64,000 nucleotides of DNA from Clostridia bacterium (GCA_017478185.1 JAFVEA010000009.1:476659-540658); one strand, 5' to 3'. Shown: positions 31,963 to 40,813, counted from the first letter of the stretch. Made by a program: numbers and translations. Notes: a model not told the origin generated them from the sequence alone.

Positions 31963-32793
31963 ATGATAAAAGAAAGTGAGTTTTTTAACATTGTTGACGA
32001 GCAAATTGAGGCTTTTTCTCAAAATTTTGACTTTAAAAAAGAGAAAAATGGCAAATATGATTTTGAGAAACTAACTTATGATGTTTTAAAAGAGCAAGAA
32101 AAAGATTTAAAAGTTAAAAGCGGACACTATGAGTGTTTGAATTTTTCTAACTTAATACTATTTTTAAAGAGCGCTCAAAATTATGCCACTAAAAAACTTT
32201 TTGAGGTGCTAAAAAAGTTTTTTGGTGAACTTAAAATAACAAAAAATTCACTTATCTTGTGTGTGGGGCTAGGAAATCGTGGCATAGTTTCAGACAGCCT
32301 TGGCTCAATGGTAACTCAAAAACTTTTGGCAACCAGCTCAATACCTTTAAGTTTAAGAAAAGATTTGGGCTGTTTATGTTTTTTAAACACCAGTGTTGGA
32401 GGGCTTACGGGAGTGGAGTCTTTTTTGATTGCAAAATCGGTAACAAAAAATCTTAAACCAGATTTGATAATTTTTGTTGACACTCTTTTAACCCATTCAC
32501 TAAAAAGGCTTGGGGTCAGCTTTCAAGTTTCAAACAGCGGAATAACCCCAGGGGCGGGTGTTTTTAACCCCCAAAAAAGCTTGGATAAAAACAGCCTAAA
32601 AGCGCCCGTTTTGGCCATTGGAGTTCCAATGCTGATTTTAGGAAAAGATTTGGGCAAAAACATTTTAACTGAAGCAAAAAATATGGCCTTTGCAACAAAG
32701 GAAGTTGATATTTATATAAAAGTGTGTTCACAAATTATTGCAGATGCCATAAACAAAGCTTGTCATGGCAGTGGTTACAAAAATTATATCTAA
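31963..32793 (+). CDS. gpr: GPR-family spore protease (germination endopeptidase), short form
   Basis: In spore formers, GPR degrades small acid-soluble proteins at germination. The A25-family core is clear: VGLGNRGIVSDSLG (D111), GGLTGVESF, IIFVDTLLTHSLKRLG (D173), SNSGITPGAGV and PVLAIGVPM. The two acidic residues match the known catalytic Asp pair. The product is 276 residues against ~340-370, and the N-terminal DLA(x)E pro-region motif is missing. Start chosen at 31963; SD is weak. Followed after 18 bases by murI. Confidence 0.78.
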   Translation: MIKESEFFNIVDEQIEAFSQNFDFKKEKNGKYDFEKLTYDVLKEQEKDLKVKSGHYECLNFSNLILFLKSAQNYATKKLFEVLKKFFGELKITKNSLILCVGLGNRGIVSDSLGSMVTQKLLATSSIPLSLRKDLGCLCFLNTSVGGLTGVESFLIAKSVTKNLKPDLIIFVDTLLTHSLKRLGVSFQVSNSGITPGAGVFNPQKSLDKNSLKAPVLAIGVPMLILGKDLGKNILTEAKNMAFATKEVDIYIKVCSQIIADAINKACHGSGYKNYI

Positions 32794-32803
32794 ATCATAT
32801 AAT
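32775..32803 (+). promoter_or_regulatory. Promoter overlapping the end of gpr, for a nearly leaderless murI
   Basis: TTACAA (32775-32780), 17-base spacer, TATAAT (32798-32803). murI starts at 32812, 8 bases after the -10 box, with no SD, so the mRNA would have at most one or two leader bases. Confidence 0.6.
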
Positions 32804-32811
32804 TTTTTTGT

Positions 32812-33552
32812 ATGAAAAATTTAATTCTGTTTTTTGATAGTGGAATAGGTGGGCTTTCGCTTCTTGCCAAGGCTCAAAAGCTTTTTAAAGGCAACTTTTT
32901 GTATGTTGCTGATTTTTTGAATTCACCTTATGGCAGCAAAACAAAATCACAAATAAAGCAAATTGTTTTAGATAGGCTTTCTGGGTTAATTAAAGAACAT
33001 AACCCAAAATGCGTTGTTCTTGCTTGCAACACGGCAACAGCAGTGAGCATAGATGAGGTGAGAAAAATTTATCCAAATATTTTTGTTGTTGGGTGTGAGC
33101 CAGCAATAAAACCAGCCTTAAAAAGTGGTTGTAAAAATATTTTGGTTTTGTGCACACAGGCAACAAAAAAATATTCCGTTTATTTAAAAAATTTTGATAA
33201 CATAACAATTTGTTGCCCCAAAAAACTTGCAAAGTTAATTGATGAAAACTTTTTGTTTAAAGAACAAGTTATAAAAAATTATTTAAACAAAGTTTTAAAA
33301 AAGTTTTATGGCAAGTTTGATGGAGTTGTTTTGGGATGCACTCATTATGTTTTGTTTAAAGATTATATTCAAAAAATTTTGGGATGCAAGGTTTTTGACG
33401 GCAATTTAGGGGCTTCAAAACAAATTTTAAAATTTGTTAAAACAAAAAATAATACAAACAGTTTAATTCTTGTTAGCACACTTTTTCAAAAACAACAGTA
33501 TTTAAATATGTGTTACAAAAAGGTTAAGGAGAAAAGTTTATGTGTGGAATAG
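32812..33552 (+). CDS. murI: Glutamate racemase
   Basis: Makes D-glutamate for peptidoglycan. Signature motifs: FFDSGIGGLS (residues ~7-16), the first catalytic Cys in LACNTATAVS, and the second in LGCTHYVLF. The PYGSKT motif is present. 246 residues, slightly short. It is followed by glmS with a 13-base overlap, so the two cell-wall precursor genes are coupled. No SD is seen; see the promoter note. Confidence 0.93.
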   Translation: MKNLILFFDSGIGGLSLLAKAQKLFKGNFLYVADFLNSPYGSKTKSQIKQIVLDRLSGLIKEHNPKCVVLACNTATAVSIDEVRKIYPNIFVVGCEPAIKPALKSGCKNILVLCTQATKKYSVYLKNFDNITICCPKKLAKLIDENFLFKEQVIKNYLNKVLKKFYGKFDGVVLGCTHYVLFKDYIQKILGCKVFDGNLGASKQILKFVKTKNNTNSLILVSTLFQKQQYLNMCYKKVKEKSLCVE

Positions 33553-35330
33553 TTGGTTATGTTGGCGGTGATAACGCCCTAGATATCGTTTTAAACGGCT
33601 TAAAAAATTTGGAGTATAGGGGGTATGATTCATCTGGGGTGGCATATTTTAATAAAAACAATTTAGTTTTTAAAAAAAGTGTGGGAGAAATTAAAAATTT
33701 ACAGCAAAAATTAGAGAAAACAAATTTAAAAAAAACAGTTGTTTTAGGGCACACAAGATGGGCAACTCACGGAGAAAACAATTTGAAAAACGCTCACCCT
33801 CATTGTGATAAAAACAAAGAAGTTATGCTTGTTCACAACGGCATTATTGAAAATTACATAAAACTTAAAAATGAATTAAAAAATGTAAATTTTTTGTCGC
33901 AAACTGACACTGAAGTTGTGGCTCAAATTTTGGGGCGAGAAATAAGTTTTTTTGATGATAAAAAAGTGGTTTTAAACAAGTTTTTAAAAGTTTTAAAAAA
34001 ACTAAAAGGCTCTTATGCTTTTGCTGTTTTGTTTAAACAATTTGATGATAAAATTTTTTTTGCAAAACAAAAAAGCCCGCTAATTATTGGTGTTGGGCAA
34101 AACTTTAATTTTGTTGCAAGTGATATTTCCGCTTTTTTAAAACACACCAAAAAAGTGATAAATTTAGAAGATGGCGATTATGGTTATATATCAAAAAAAG
34201 AAATAAAAATTTTTAATAACGGCAAAGAAATATCAAGAAAAACCGCAATTGTTGCAGACAATTTTGATGAAATAAATATAGGGAAACACAGCTCTTTTAT
34301 GGAAAAAGAAATAAGTGAAGGGGGGTATGCCATAAAAAACACATTACTTCACCTAAAAAACTTGGATTTTTCAAAACTTAAAAAAGTTATAAAAGGCTGT
34401 GATAAAATTTTTGTAACAGCTTGTGGAACAGCGCTTCACGCAGGAATGATTTTTAAATATATTTTAGAAACAAAATGTAAAATAGATGTGATACTAGATT
34501 GTGCCAGTGAATTTAGATATAAAAATTTTTTGGTTACTAAAAAAAGTTTGTGTATTTTTATAAGCCAAAGCGGAGAAACTGCAGACACGCTTTCTTGCGT
34601 TTTGTATGCCAAAAAGAAAAAAGCTTTTTGCGTTGCAATAACAAATGTTTTAAGCTCAAGAATAACAAAAATGGTGGATTTTGTTGTTCCAACATTTGCT
34701 GGAATTGAAGTTAGTGTTGCCTCAACAAAAGCTTATTTGGCTCAACTTTGCGCGCTATATTATTTAATTTATGTTTTTTGTGATGTGTTAAAATTAAAAA
34801 AGCCATTTTCAGTTGAAGACATTTTTGCGCTCTCAAAAATTTTGAATAATTTTTGTCAAGATAAAAATTTGTTAAAAATAATTCCAAATTTCATAAACAA
34901 TAAAAGCTTGTTTTTTGTTGGACGGGGGCAAGATTATTTGCTAGCTTTGGAGGGGGCACTAAAGCTTAAAGAAATAAGCTATATTCATTGTGAGGCTTTT
35001 GCTGGTGGTGAGCTAAAACACGGCAGTCTTTCGCTGATTGATGAAAAAAGTTATGTTTTTTCTTTAATAACTCAAAAAAAATTGGCTGATAAAATGCTTT
35101 CAAACATTGTTGAGATGAAGTCTAGGGGAGCTAAAATAATTTTGTTTTCACAATTTAAAAACTTAAAAGATAATGCAACTTATTTTATTCCACTAAAAAA
35201 AGTTAAAGAAAGTTTAATGCCTTTTATTGCCATAAAACCTTTGCAAGAGTTAGCTCTTTTGTGCACCAAACAAAAAGGATTAAACCCCGACAAACCAAGG
35301 AATTTGGCAAAAAGCGTTACTGTTGAATAA
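33540..35330 (+). CDS. glmS: Glutamine-fructose-6-phosphate aminotransferase
   Basis: Makes glucosamine-6-phosphate from fructose-6-phosphate and glutamine, the entry to UDP-GlcNAc. The N-terminal amidotransferase has Cys2 (MCGIVGYVGGDNA), HTRWATHG and DTEVVAQ. The two SIS domains have SQSGETADTL and the C-terminal NLAKSVTVE. 596 residues. AAGGAG upstream. Coupled to murI. No glmS ribozyme was seen in front of the gene; the overlap with murI leaves no room for one. Confidence 0.96.
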   Translation: MCGIVGYVGGDNALDIVLNGLKNLEYRGYDSSGVAYFNKNNLVFKKSVGEIKNLQQKLEKTNLKKTVVLGHTRWATHGENNLKNAHPHCDKNKEVMLVHNGIIENYIKLKNELKNVNFLSQTDTEVVAQILGREISFFDDKKVVLNKFLKVLKKLKGSYAFAVLFKQFDDKIFFAKQKSPLIIGVGQNFNFVASDISAFLKHTKKVINLEDGDYGYISKKEIKIFNNGKEISRKTAIVADNFDEINIGKHSSFMEKEISEGGYAIKNTLLHLKNLDFSKLKKVIKGCDKIFVTACGTALHAGMIFKYILETKCKIDVILDCASEFRYKNFLVTKKSLCIFISQSGETADTLSCVLYAKKKKAFCVAITNVLSSRITKMVDFVVPTFAGIEVSVASTKAYLAQLCALYYLIYVFCDVLKLKKPFSVEDIFALSKILNNFCQDKNLLKIIPNFINNKSLFFVGRGQDYLLALEGALKLKEISYIHCEAFAGGELKHGSLSLIDEKSYVFSLITQKKLADKMLSNIVEMKSRGAKIILFSQFKNLKDNATYFIPLKKVKESLMPFIAIKPLQELALLCTKQKGLNPDKPRNLAKSVTVE

Positions 35331-35363
35331 GATTTTTTGAAAGTTAAATATTTTATAAAATAG

Positions 35364-35392
35364 TTGACTTTTTTGTGAAAATTAAATATAAT
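35364..35392 (+). promoter_or_regulatory. Strong promoter of the structured small RNA
   Basis: TTGACT (35364-35369), 17-base spacer, TATAAT (35387-35392). The predicted start (~35399) falls at the first base pairs of the RNA's closing stem. Confidence 0.85.
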
Positions 35393-35398
35393 ATATAT

Positions 35399-35487
35399 AG
35401 AATTCGCTGGGGTCAATACTGGAGGGAATTATACCCGACCAATATTGATGATGTTAATTTTTTAAATTAGCATCGCGAATTTTTTTA
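35399..35487 (+). ncRNA. Structured small RNA, three-stem fold with terminator
   Basis: About 85-90 nt. P1 closes the molecule (35401-35407 with 35475-35481) and runs into a T8 tract, so it is both the closing stem and the terminator. P3 is an 11-bp hairpin (35450-35460 with 35464-35474, 3-base loop) stacked next to P1. P2 pairs 35413-35418 with 35443-35448 and contains GGG (35424-35426) facing CCC (35434-35436); an alternative GGTC/GACC pairing also exists. The next gene has its own promoter, so this is probably an independent sRNA. Not recognised as a known riboswitch. Confidence 0.6.
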
Positions 35488-35511
35488 TTTTTTGTGAGAG
35501 CAAAATTTTTG

Positions 35512-35541
35512 TTGACAGCATAAAACAAAAAATGTTATGTT
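35512..35541 (+). promoter_or_regulatory. Promoter for the PLC-like gene at 35569
   Basis: TTGACA (35512-35517), 18-base spacer, TATGTT (35536-35541). Confidence 0.6.
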
Positions 35542-35568
35542 AATATAAACAAAAGAAGGAAAAGTTTT

Positions 35569-36174
35569 ATGCCAAGTTTAACAATTCATCTTGCTGTTGG
35601 AATGGAATACTTGAAAAATTTTGAAATTTTAAACAAAGAAATGTTTTTAGACGGAGTTATGGCCCCAGACCTTTTAGGAAGGCAAGGCAAAGTTCAAAAA
35701 AGGCAAGCACATTTTTCAGATAAATGTTCGGATTTTGCAACATTTCAAAAGGCTTGTGAATCTTATGTGAATTTATATAGTTATTTATCAAAAAAAGATA
35801 TAAAAAATGATTATGATAGGGGTTATTTTTTGCATCTTTTAACAGATTATTTGTTTTACACAAAATTTGTTTTTGAACAAGTGTTTAAAAAAGATAAAAC
35901 AATTGATGAAAACAGCTATTGTCCCAAATTTTTTTATGATGATTATAACTGTGTGGATAAACACATAGAAGCAAAATATAACGTTAACAACTCAAAAAAC
36001 CCTTGGGCAGGAAAGGGGGAAGAGGGCGAACCTAAATATTTAAAGAAAACAGATTTATATAAATTTATTGATTTATGCTCTAAAATAGATTTAGAAAAGT
36101 TAAGAGAAAAAGTTTTAACAAACAAAGATGATTGGCAAAAAGAGGTAAAAAATTTTATAAATAAAAATTTTTAA
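35569..36174 (+). CDS. Putative zinc-dependent phospholipase C-like protein
   Basis: 201 residues. MPSLTIHLAVGMEYLK at the N-terminus, APDLLGRQGKVQKRQAHFSD in the middle of the first third, and GYFLHLLTDYLFY (about residues 84-96) give the spaced His/Asp pattern (H7, H45, H88, D92) of the PlcC/S1-P1-like metallo family seen in many Clostridia. Soluble, no signal peptide. Metal-dependent hydrolase role is inferred; substrate unknown. Followed by a HAD hydrolase 13 bases downstream. Confidence 0.55.
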   Translation: MPSLTIHLAVGMEYLKNFEILNKEMFLDGVMAPDLLGRQGKVQKRQAHFSDKCSDFATFQKACESYVNLYSYLSKKDIKNDYDRGYFLHLLTDYLFYTKFVFEQVFKKDKTIDENSYCPKFFYDDYNCVDKHIEAKYNVNNSKNPWAGKGEEGEPKYLKKTDLYKFIDLCSKIDLEKLREKVLTNKDDWQKEVKNFINKNF

Positions 36175-36187
36175 AGGATAAATAAGT

Positions 36188-36823
36188 ATGGAAACAAAAA
36201 TAGACAAAAAATTGTTAAACACTTTAGAAAACAAAAAAACATTTATTTTTGATTTTGATGGAACAATTTCATCAACTTATGGCATTTTGTTTAAAACGCT
36301 TGAAACTATGTTTAAAAATCATGGTTTTGTTTTTAGCCTTGATGAGTTCAATGCCCTAAAAGGCAAACCAAGCACAGTTTATTTTGAAAAGTTTGAAGAA
36401 GTAACAAAGCAAAAACAAGACCCACAAAAAATGGCAGAAGAATTTTCAGAAATTTTTGAACAGAAAACAAAAACTGAAAAGCTTTTTTGTTATGATTATG
36501 TAAAACAGCTTATAAAAAAATTTCCTAACAAAAATTTTGTTGTTGCATCAAACAATTTTGAGCAGTTTTTGTCTGACAGGCTTGTTGAGTTTGAAATTAG
36601 AGAAAATTTTAGCAAAATTGTTGCATGCACAAACAAGCTTAAAAAACAATATGTTTATCAAAACACAATTAGCCTTTTTGGAACGAACCCAAAAGATTGC
36701 GCACTGTTTGAAGATGACCAAAAATATATAAATGAAGCAAAAAAAGAGGGTATTTTAACAGTTGGAATTGTGCATGATTATAATCAAAATCTCGATGCCG
36801 ATTTTTTTATAGCAGAAGATTGA
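36188..36823 (+). CDS. HAD-superfamily hydrolase (phosphoglycolate-phosphatase-like)
   Basis: 211 residues with motif I FDFDGTISST (residues ~20-29), an all-helical cap (about 35-95), motif II VVASNN, a Lys in the KKQY segment, and motif IV ALFEDDQKYINEA. Typical of subclass I HAD phosphatases. Substrate unknown. Likely in the same operon as the preceding gene; no promoter seen between. Confidence 0.75.
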   Translation: METKIDKKLLNTLENKKTFIFDFDGTISSTYGILFKTLETMFKNHGFVFSLDEFNALKGKPSTVYFEKFEEVTKQKQDPQKMAEEFSEIFEQKTKTEKLFCYDYVKQLIKKFPNKNFVVASNNFEQFLSDRLVEFEIRENFSKIVACTNKLKKQYVYQNTISLFGTNPKDCALFEDDQKYINEAKKEGILTVGIVHDYNQNLDADFFIAED

Positions 36824-36915
36824 AAAATATAAAACTATTAAGTTTAAAAGCATTTGTTTTAAGCGGAAAATCACTTTAAGAAGCTAGGTTTTGGGGGGTA
36901 TATGATATTTTAAAA

Positions 36916-36937
36916 AAAGTTCTCGAAAGAGAACTTT
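36916..36937 (+). terminator. Hairpin with GAAA tetraloop, probable terminator
   Basis: 9-base stem (36916-36924 with 36929-36937) closed by a GAAA tetraloop and followed by AAATTTTT. It would end the HAD operon. Confidence 0.6.
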
Positions 36938-36997
36938 AAATTTTTATAAAAAAAGCTGTGCGGTCATTTCGAAAAACTTTAACTTTGCAGTAATCTT

Positions 36998-37222
36998 TTA
37001 AAAAGCTCCCGAAAGGCTACCTTATGGCACATCACAAAAACTCCTTAATGCTGCTGCCTTCCGGCTCTGACATGGTTCAAAGTATGCAATTGCACAAGAC
37101 CTTTCGTTCAACGCCTCTTAAAAGCACTTTCAAAAGCTAAAAATCTTCCTAGATGACTGGTCAGCCTCGCTGTAGTGGATTGCGAGTTACAGGGCACCAC
37201 TAGCTCCCCGCTTAGCACAGCT
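36998..37222 (-). ncRNA. ffs: Signal recognition particle RNA (Firmicutes large type)
   Basis: The minus strand carries the SRP helix 8 hallmark: CATGTCAGAGCCGGAAGGCA then GCAGCATTAAGG (plus-strand about 37036-37075). The 5' Alu half follows the Firmicutes plan, including GTGGTGCCCTGTAACTCGCA, CACTACAGCGAGGCTGACC and the 3' GTGCCATAAGGTAGCC. The 3' end is placed at the T-run near 37000. This RNA with Ffh targets nascent membrane proteins to SecY. Ends are approximate. Confidence 0.9.
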
Positions 37223-37228
37223 AAAGTT

Positions 37229-37257
37229 ATTATAGCATAAAGAAGCAAAATTATCAA
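37229..37257 (-). promoter_or_regulatory. Promoter of the SRP RNA
   Basis: Minus strand: TTGATA (37252-37257), 17-base spacer, TATAAT (37229-37234) preceded by TGC (extended -10). Confidence 0.85.
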
Positions 37258-37337
37258 CAAAAAAAGCGATTTTTTATGAAATTATTTGTCTTTTTGTGAT
37301 AAATATGATAAACTTAAAACATATTAGAGGTGAAAAT

Positions 37338-38072
37338 ATGATAATAGACAAATCCAAATCAATGGCTATGAGGTTTATTTATGCATATAATGCAATTGAC
37401 CAAGCCTTAAGGTCGATTTACAATTACAAAAGAAGTATGACTTTTTCGGATATGGTTAGAAGAACAGTTCCAATCAACAGCGTTATTCGAAAGTATGAAG
37501 ATAAATTAATAGATTATGCAAGGCTAAGAAATTCAATAATCCATTCAAGCAATGAAGAATATATTATTGCCGAGCCACATGAAGATGTTGTTATTCTTAT
37601 GGAAAAGATTGCCGATATGATAACAAAGCCACCAAAACTTGTTGATGTTGCAAGCAAGAAAAATGTGTTAACAATAGAGGCCGATATGGCTCTTAGGGAT
37701 GTTGTTGTTTTGATTGCCCGTTCAGGTTTTAAAACCTTGCCGGTTATAGCAGCTGGAAAAATTTTGGGCATAGCAACTCCAAACAGAATTGTTGAGTGGG
37801 TTGGAGATAAGTTAGACAAAAATGACAAGGTTGAAGATTTGCTGAAAAATGCCTCAATTTCAGAAACGCTTAAAGAAAGCGACACAAACACAAGATTTTG
37901 CATAAAAAATGAGGATTTAACAATTCAAGAAGCACTTGATTTGTTTTATAAAAACAGAGTTTTATCTGCTATTATTTTAACAAAAACTGGCAGCAGTTAT
38001 GAAAAAATTTTGGGGATGGTAACCATATCTGATATTATGGATTTAAGCAAGATTTTAGATGACTATGCTTAA
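37338..38072 (+). CDS. CBS-domain-pair protein with N-terminal helical domain
   Basis: 244 residues. The N-terminal ~90 residues are helical and contain YARLRNSIIHSS, resembling HEPN/DUF-type helices. They are followed by two CBS motifs: LTIEADMALRDVVVLIARSGFKTLPVI... (~115-155) and LTIQEALDLFYKNRVLSAIIL (~200-220). CBS pairs bind adenosyl ligands such as ATP, AMP or SAM and regulate partners. AGAGGTG SD at 37325 fixes the start at 37338. Followed by a degenerate RluA-like gene 15 bases on. Confidence 0.72.
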   Translation: MIIDKSKSMAMRFIYAYNAIDQALRSIYNYKRSMTFSDMVRRTVPINSVIRKYEDKLIDYARLRNSIIHSSNEEYIIAEPHEDVVILMEKIADMITKPPKLVDVASKKNVLTIEADMALRDVVVLIARSGFKTLPVIAAGKILGIATPNRIVEWVGDKLDKNDKVEDLLKNASISETLKESDTNTRFCIKNEDLTIQEALDLFYKNRVLSAIILTKTGSSYEKILGMVTISDIMDLSKILDDYA

Positions 38073-38087
38073 TAAAAGGATTAAAAA

Positions 38088-38792
38088 ATGAAAGATTGTT
38101 TATATATTGATAACCATATTTTGGTTGTTGCAAAAAACAGAAACATAAGTTTAAAAGATTTTAAAGAAGAGATTAAAAAAGAATTAGAAAAAGAAAATTT
38201 GAAATCTTCATTTTTAGAAGAAGTTTATCCAATTTGTTTTGAAGCGAGTGGGATTGTCACTTTTTCTTTGTCATCAAAGGCAAAAGAAAGATTTTTAAAG
38301 CAAATAGAAGATGGAGAGTTTTTGCTTAAAAATTTTGCTGTGTGTGTTGGAAAACCAAAATATAAAAACAGAGTTTTATATATTGATGAAACAGATGAGA
38401 GCAAAGAGGAGATATCTGAGCAATTTGTTCATCGAAGCAACAAAACAGGGCTTCTTGAATTTATTCCAAGGCTAAATGAGGATGCAACAAAAATTTATTC
38501 TTCATATTCAGTTTTAGAAGATAACGAAAAGATTTCTCTTGTTAAAATTTTGGGCGGGTTTTCGTTTGATGATGAAGTCAGGTTTTTGATGAAAGAGGCA
38601 AAAAGCCCAATATTTGGAGATAAAAAATATGAAGGTGAGGCTTTGGCAAAAAACACGAACTTAGCTTTATCAGTTGTTGAAGTTAAGTTTTCTCACCCAA
38701 TTAGTGGCAAAAATATGAGTTTTAGATATTATCCAGAAATAGACAAAAAACCTTGGTTATATTTTAATGTTGAAAAATTTTTAAAGATTTAA
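38088..38792 (+). CDS. RluA-type pseudouridine synthase homologue, catalytic Asp lost
   Basis: 234 residues whose order of blocks follows RluA enzymes: IDNHILVVAKN at the start, SGIVTFSLSSKAKERF (~54-69), KNFAVCVGKPKYKN (~83), and PIFGDKKYEGE ... VVEVKFSHPISGKNMSF near the C-terminus. In true enzymes the SG block is preceded by HRLD; here it reads YPICFEASG, so the catalytic Asp falls on Cys50. It may still bind RNA. Coupled to the CBS gene upstream. Confidence 0.65.
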   Translation: MKDCLYIDNHILVVAKNRNISLKDFKEEIKKELEKENLKSSFLEEVYPICFEASGIVTFSLSSKAKERFLKQIEDGEFLLKNFAVCVGKPKYKNRVLYIDETDESKEEISEQFVHRSNKTGLLEFIPRLNEDATKIYSSYSVLEDNEKISLVKILGGFSFDDEVRFLMKEAKSPIFGDKKYEGEALAKNTNLALSVVEVKFSHPISGKNMSFRYYPEIDKKPWLYFNVEKFLKI

Positions 38793-38812
38793 CATAAAAA
38801 AGGAGCTATGTT

Positions 38813-39748
38813 ATGGCAGGATATAAAATTGTTTTAAGAGTTCTTCTTGTGCTTTTGCTTGTTGGTGGAGTTGGATTTTTGCTTTATTATTTTGCTTTTG
38901 GTGGTTCTTCAAAGGCAACTGATGCATATATGGCATATAAGAATTTTGAAACAAGCAAAGAAAAGGCATTGTTTGATGAAAAAACAAACAATGAGTCTTT
39001 TATGAACAATTTAAAAATGTATAATAACGAAAGTTTACGGTTTGAAGGGTATTATGAGTGTTATATGACTCAAGAGCTGGTGTTTTCTGAAGTTGGTGAT
39101 GCTTTGTATTTTTCGCCCAAAAAAGCTGAAAACAAAAAAACACTAGAAAAAAGAATATCAAGTTATTATGGTGCATTAAAAAATTGTGCTGGAAAGCTGG
39201 AGATTTTTGACAAAGCATTAATTGATTATAGCTCTGAAAATTCGGATGCGGGAACCACTTTTTCAAGTTGGGAAGAAGGTCAGCTGAGGGGGCTTTTGCC
39301 AGTTGTTAATGAGGCTATGAAAAATTTGGCAATAAAGGCATATGAAGTTAATTGTTATAGCCTTGATTATGCCAGAAATTCTTGTTTGGGCGGAAACACT
39401 TATGGTTCATTAAAATACACAATGCTTGATGCCATAAAAGAACAATCAAATGCTTTAAGAGAAGCTTTTGATGATGAAAGTGTTGATATAACTTCTTTTA
39501 GCAAATTAACCACTTACAACCAAACAGCAAGAAAAAGCTATTTATATCAAAAAGAAAACAATTTTGTTGACGGGGTTGATGTTTCATCTGCTTGCTATAG
39601 CTTTAGAAATAATTATTACACATTAACAAATGAAGAAAAAAGTGAATTTTTCAAAGCAGTTGACAAAGCTTCTTTGGTGAGTAAGAAAACTGGAAGTTTA
39701 AAAGATAGTTTAACACAAATTTGTGATGTTATGGGGTGGTTGGTATGA
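38813..39748 (+). CDS. Membrane-anchored exported protein of unknown function
   Basis: 311 residues. One N-terminal hydrophobic segment (VLRVLLVLLLVGGVGFLLYY, residues ~8-27) and then a helical, Lys/Glu/Asn-rich outside domain. No motif recognised. The start at 38813 follows AGGAGC. It overlaps the next lipoprotein gene (ATGA), so the pair probably work together at the cell surface. Confidence 0.6.
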   Translation: MAGYKIVLRVLLVLLLVGGVGFLLYYFAFGGSSKATDAYMAYKNFETSKEKALFDEKTNNESFMNNLKMYNNESLRFEGYYECYMTQELVFSEVGDALYFSPKKAENKKTLEKRISSYYGALKNCAGKLEIFDKALIDYSSENSDAGTTFSSWEEGQLRGLLPVVNEAMKNLAIKAYEVNCYSLDYARNSCLGGNTYGSLKYTMLDAIKEQSNALREAFDDESVDITSFSKLTTYNQTARKSYLYQKENNFVDGVDVSSACYSFRNNYYTLTNEEKSEFFKAVDKASLVSKKTGSLKDSLTQICDVMGWLV

Positions 39749-40812
39749 AAAAAATTTTAATAAATTTTCAGGTTTTTGGTTTGCTTTTGGCTCTTTTATG
39801 CTCACTTTTGTTTGTTGGGTGTGGAGAAAAAAGAAGTCAAGAAGAAATATCAAAAGTTTATGCCTCTGTTTTGGCTGACTATGAAGGTGTGTTTTTTTCT
39901 GGTGGCGGAAAAGATGTTTCAATAAATTATTCAGACAAAATAGAAAGTAAAATAAACAATGCCACAGAAGATAGCTTGTTCCACAACTTAAAATCAAAGG
40001 GAGTTGGTGCAATTTTTGAGCCTGTTTTGAGGGCGGATTTAAAGGCTGTTGACTATTTTATTTATTGGGAGCTTGATTATTCAAAAGTGCCAACAGATTT
40101 GTTAAATTCGGTTTTTAATGATGCAAAAAACTTTAGGTCAAGCCTAAAAACATTGCAAGAAACAAAAACAATGTTAGAAGATGCTTCAAACCCAGAAAAT
40201 TGGGTGGGGGAATATAGAACAAAATTATATAACACAATGTGTTATTATAATGCTTTCACTGAAAAATATTTAACAATTTTTGAAAAATATGTGAATGCTG
40301 ACACTTCACAAAAAGGGAGAGTGTCAACCTCTCAAATGCAACTTGATTATTCTAAAAAGCTTTTAGAAAGCGCAAAAATAATAACAATGACAGTTGCAAA
40401 AGATTATTTAAAAGAGGCTTACACAGAAACGGAAGAAAATTGCTGCAACAAGATGAACAAATTGTTTTACACCGCTGTTCAAATTTATGAAACAGATGAT
40501 TTTCACAACGTTATAATCAGTTCAAAAACAGAAAAAGAAGATGATTTGATAATGTTTCAGAACAAAATAAATAACTACACACTTTATCAAAACAACTTTA
40601 AAGCTGTTGAAAATATTTTAAAAAATCACTCAAGAAAAGAAATGAAAAACAAACAATTAAATAGTCTTTCAAGCAAAGAAGAAGATGCTTATTTAAGCAA
40701 AATTGATGAATTTTTAAATCAAGATGTTAAAGTTATGTTTGATGATTATATGTTAAATTTAACATATGCTTTAGAAGAGTGGAGAGATGCCAACAACACA
40801 GTAGGAGATTAA
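39745..40812 (+). CDS. Lipoprotein of unknown function
   Basis: 355 residues from the ATG at 39745, which overlaps the previous stop. The signal peptide ends in a lipobox LFVGC (Cys near residue 26). The mature part is helical and charged, with no known domain. It resembles the preceding gene's product in size and composition, and may be a partner or a diverged paralogue. gltX follows with one base between. Confidence 0.62.
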   Translation: MKKILINFQVFGLLLALLCSLLFVGCGEKRSQEEISKVYASVLADYEGVFFSGGGKDVSINYSDKIESKINNATEDSLFHNLKSKGVGAIFEPVLRADLKAVDYFIYWELDYSKVPTDLLNSVFNDAKNFRSSLKTLQETKTMLEDASNPENWVGEYRTKLYNTMCYYNAFTEKYLTIFEKYVNADTSQKGRVSTSQMQLDYSKKLLESAKIITMTVAKDYLKEAYTETEENCCNKMNKLFYTAVQIYETDDFHNVIISSKTEKEDDLIMFQNKINNYTLYQNNFKAVENILKNHSRKEMKNKQLNSLSSKEEDAYLSKIDEFLNQDVKVMFDDYMLNLTYALEEWRDANNTVGD

Positions 40813-40813
40813 A

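Noticed and set aside
33480..33540. glmS ribozyme
   Set aside because: glmS overlaps murI and no ribozyme core was seen upstream.
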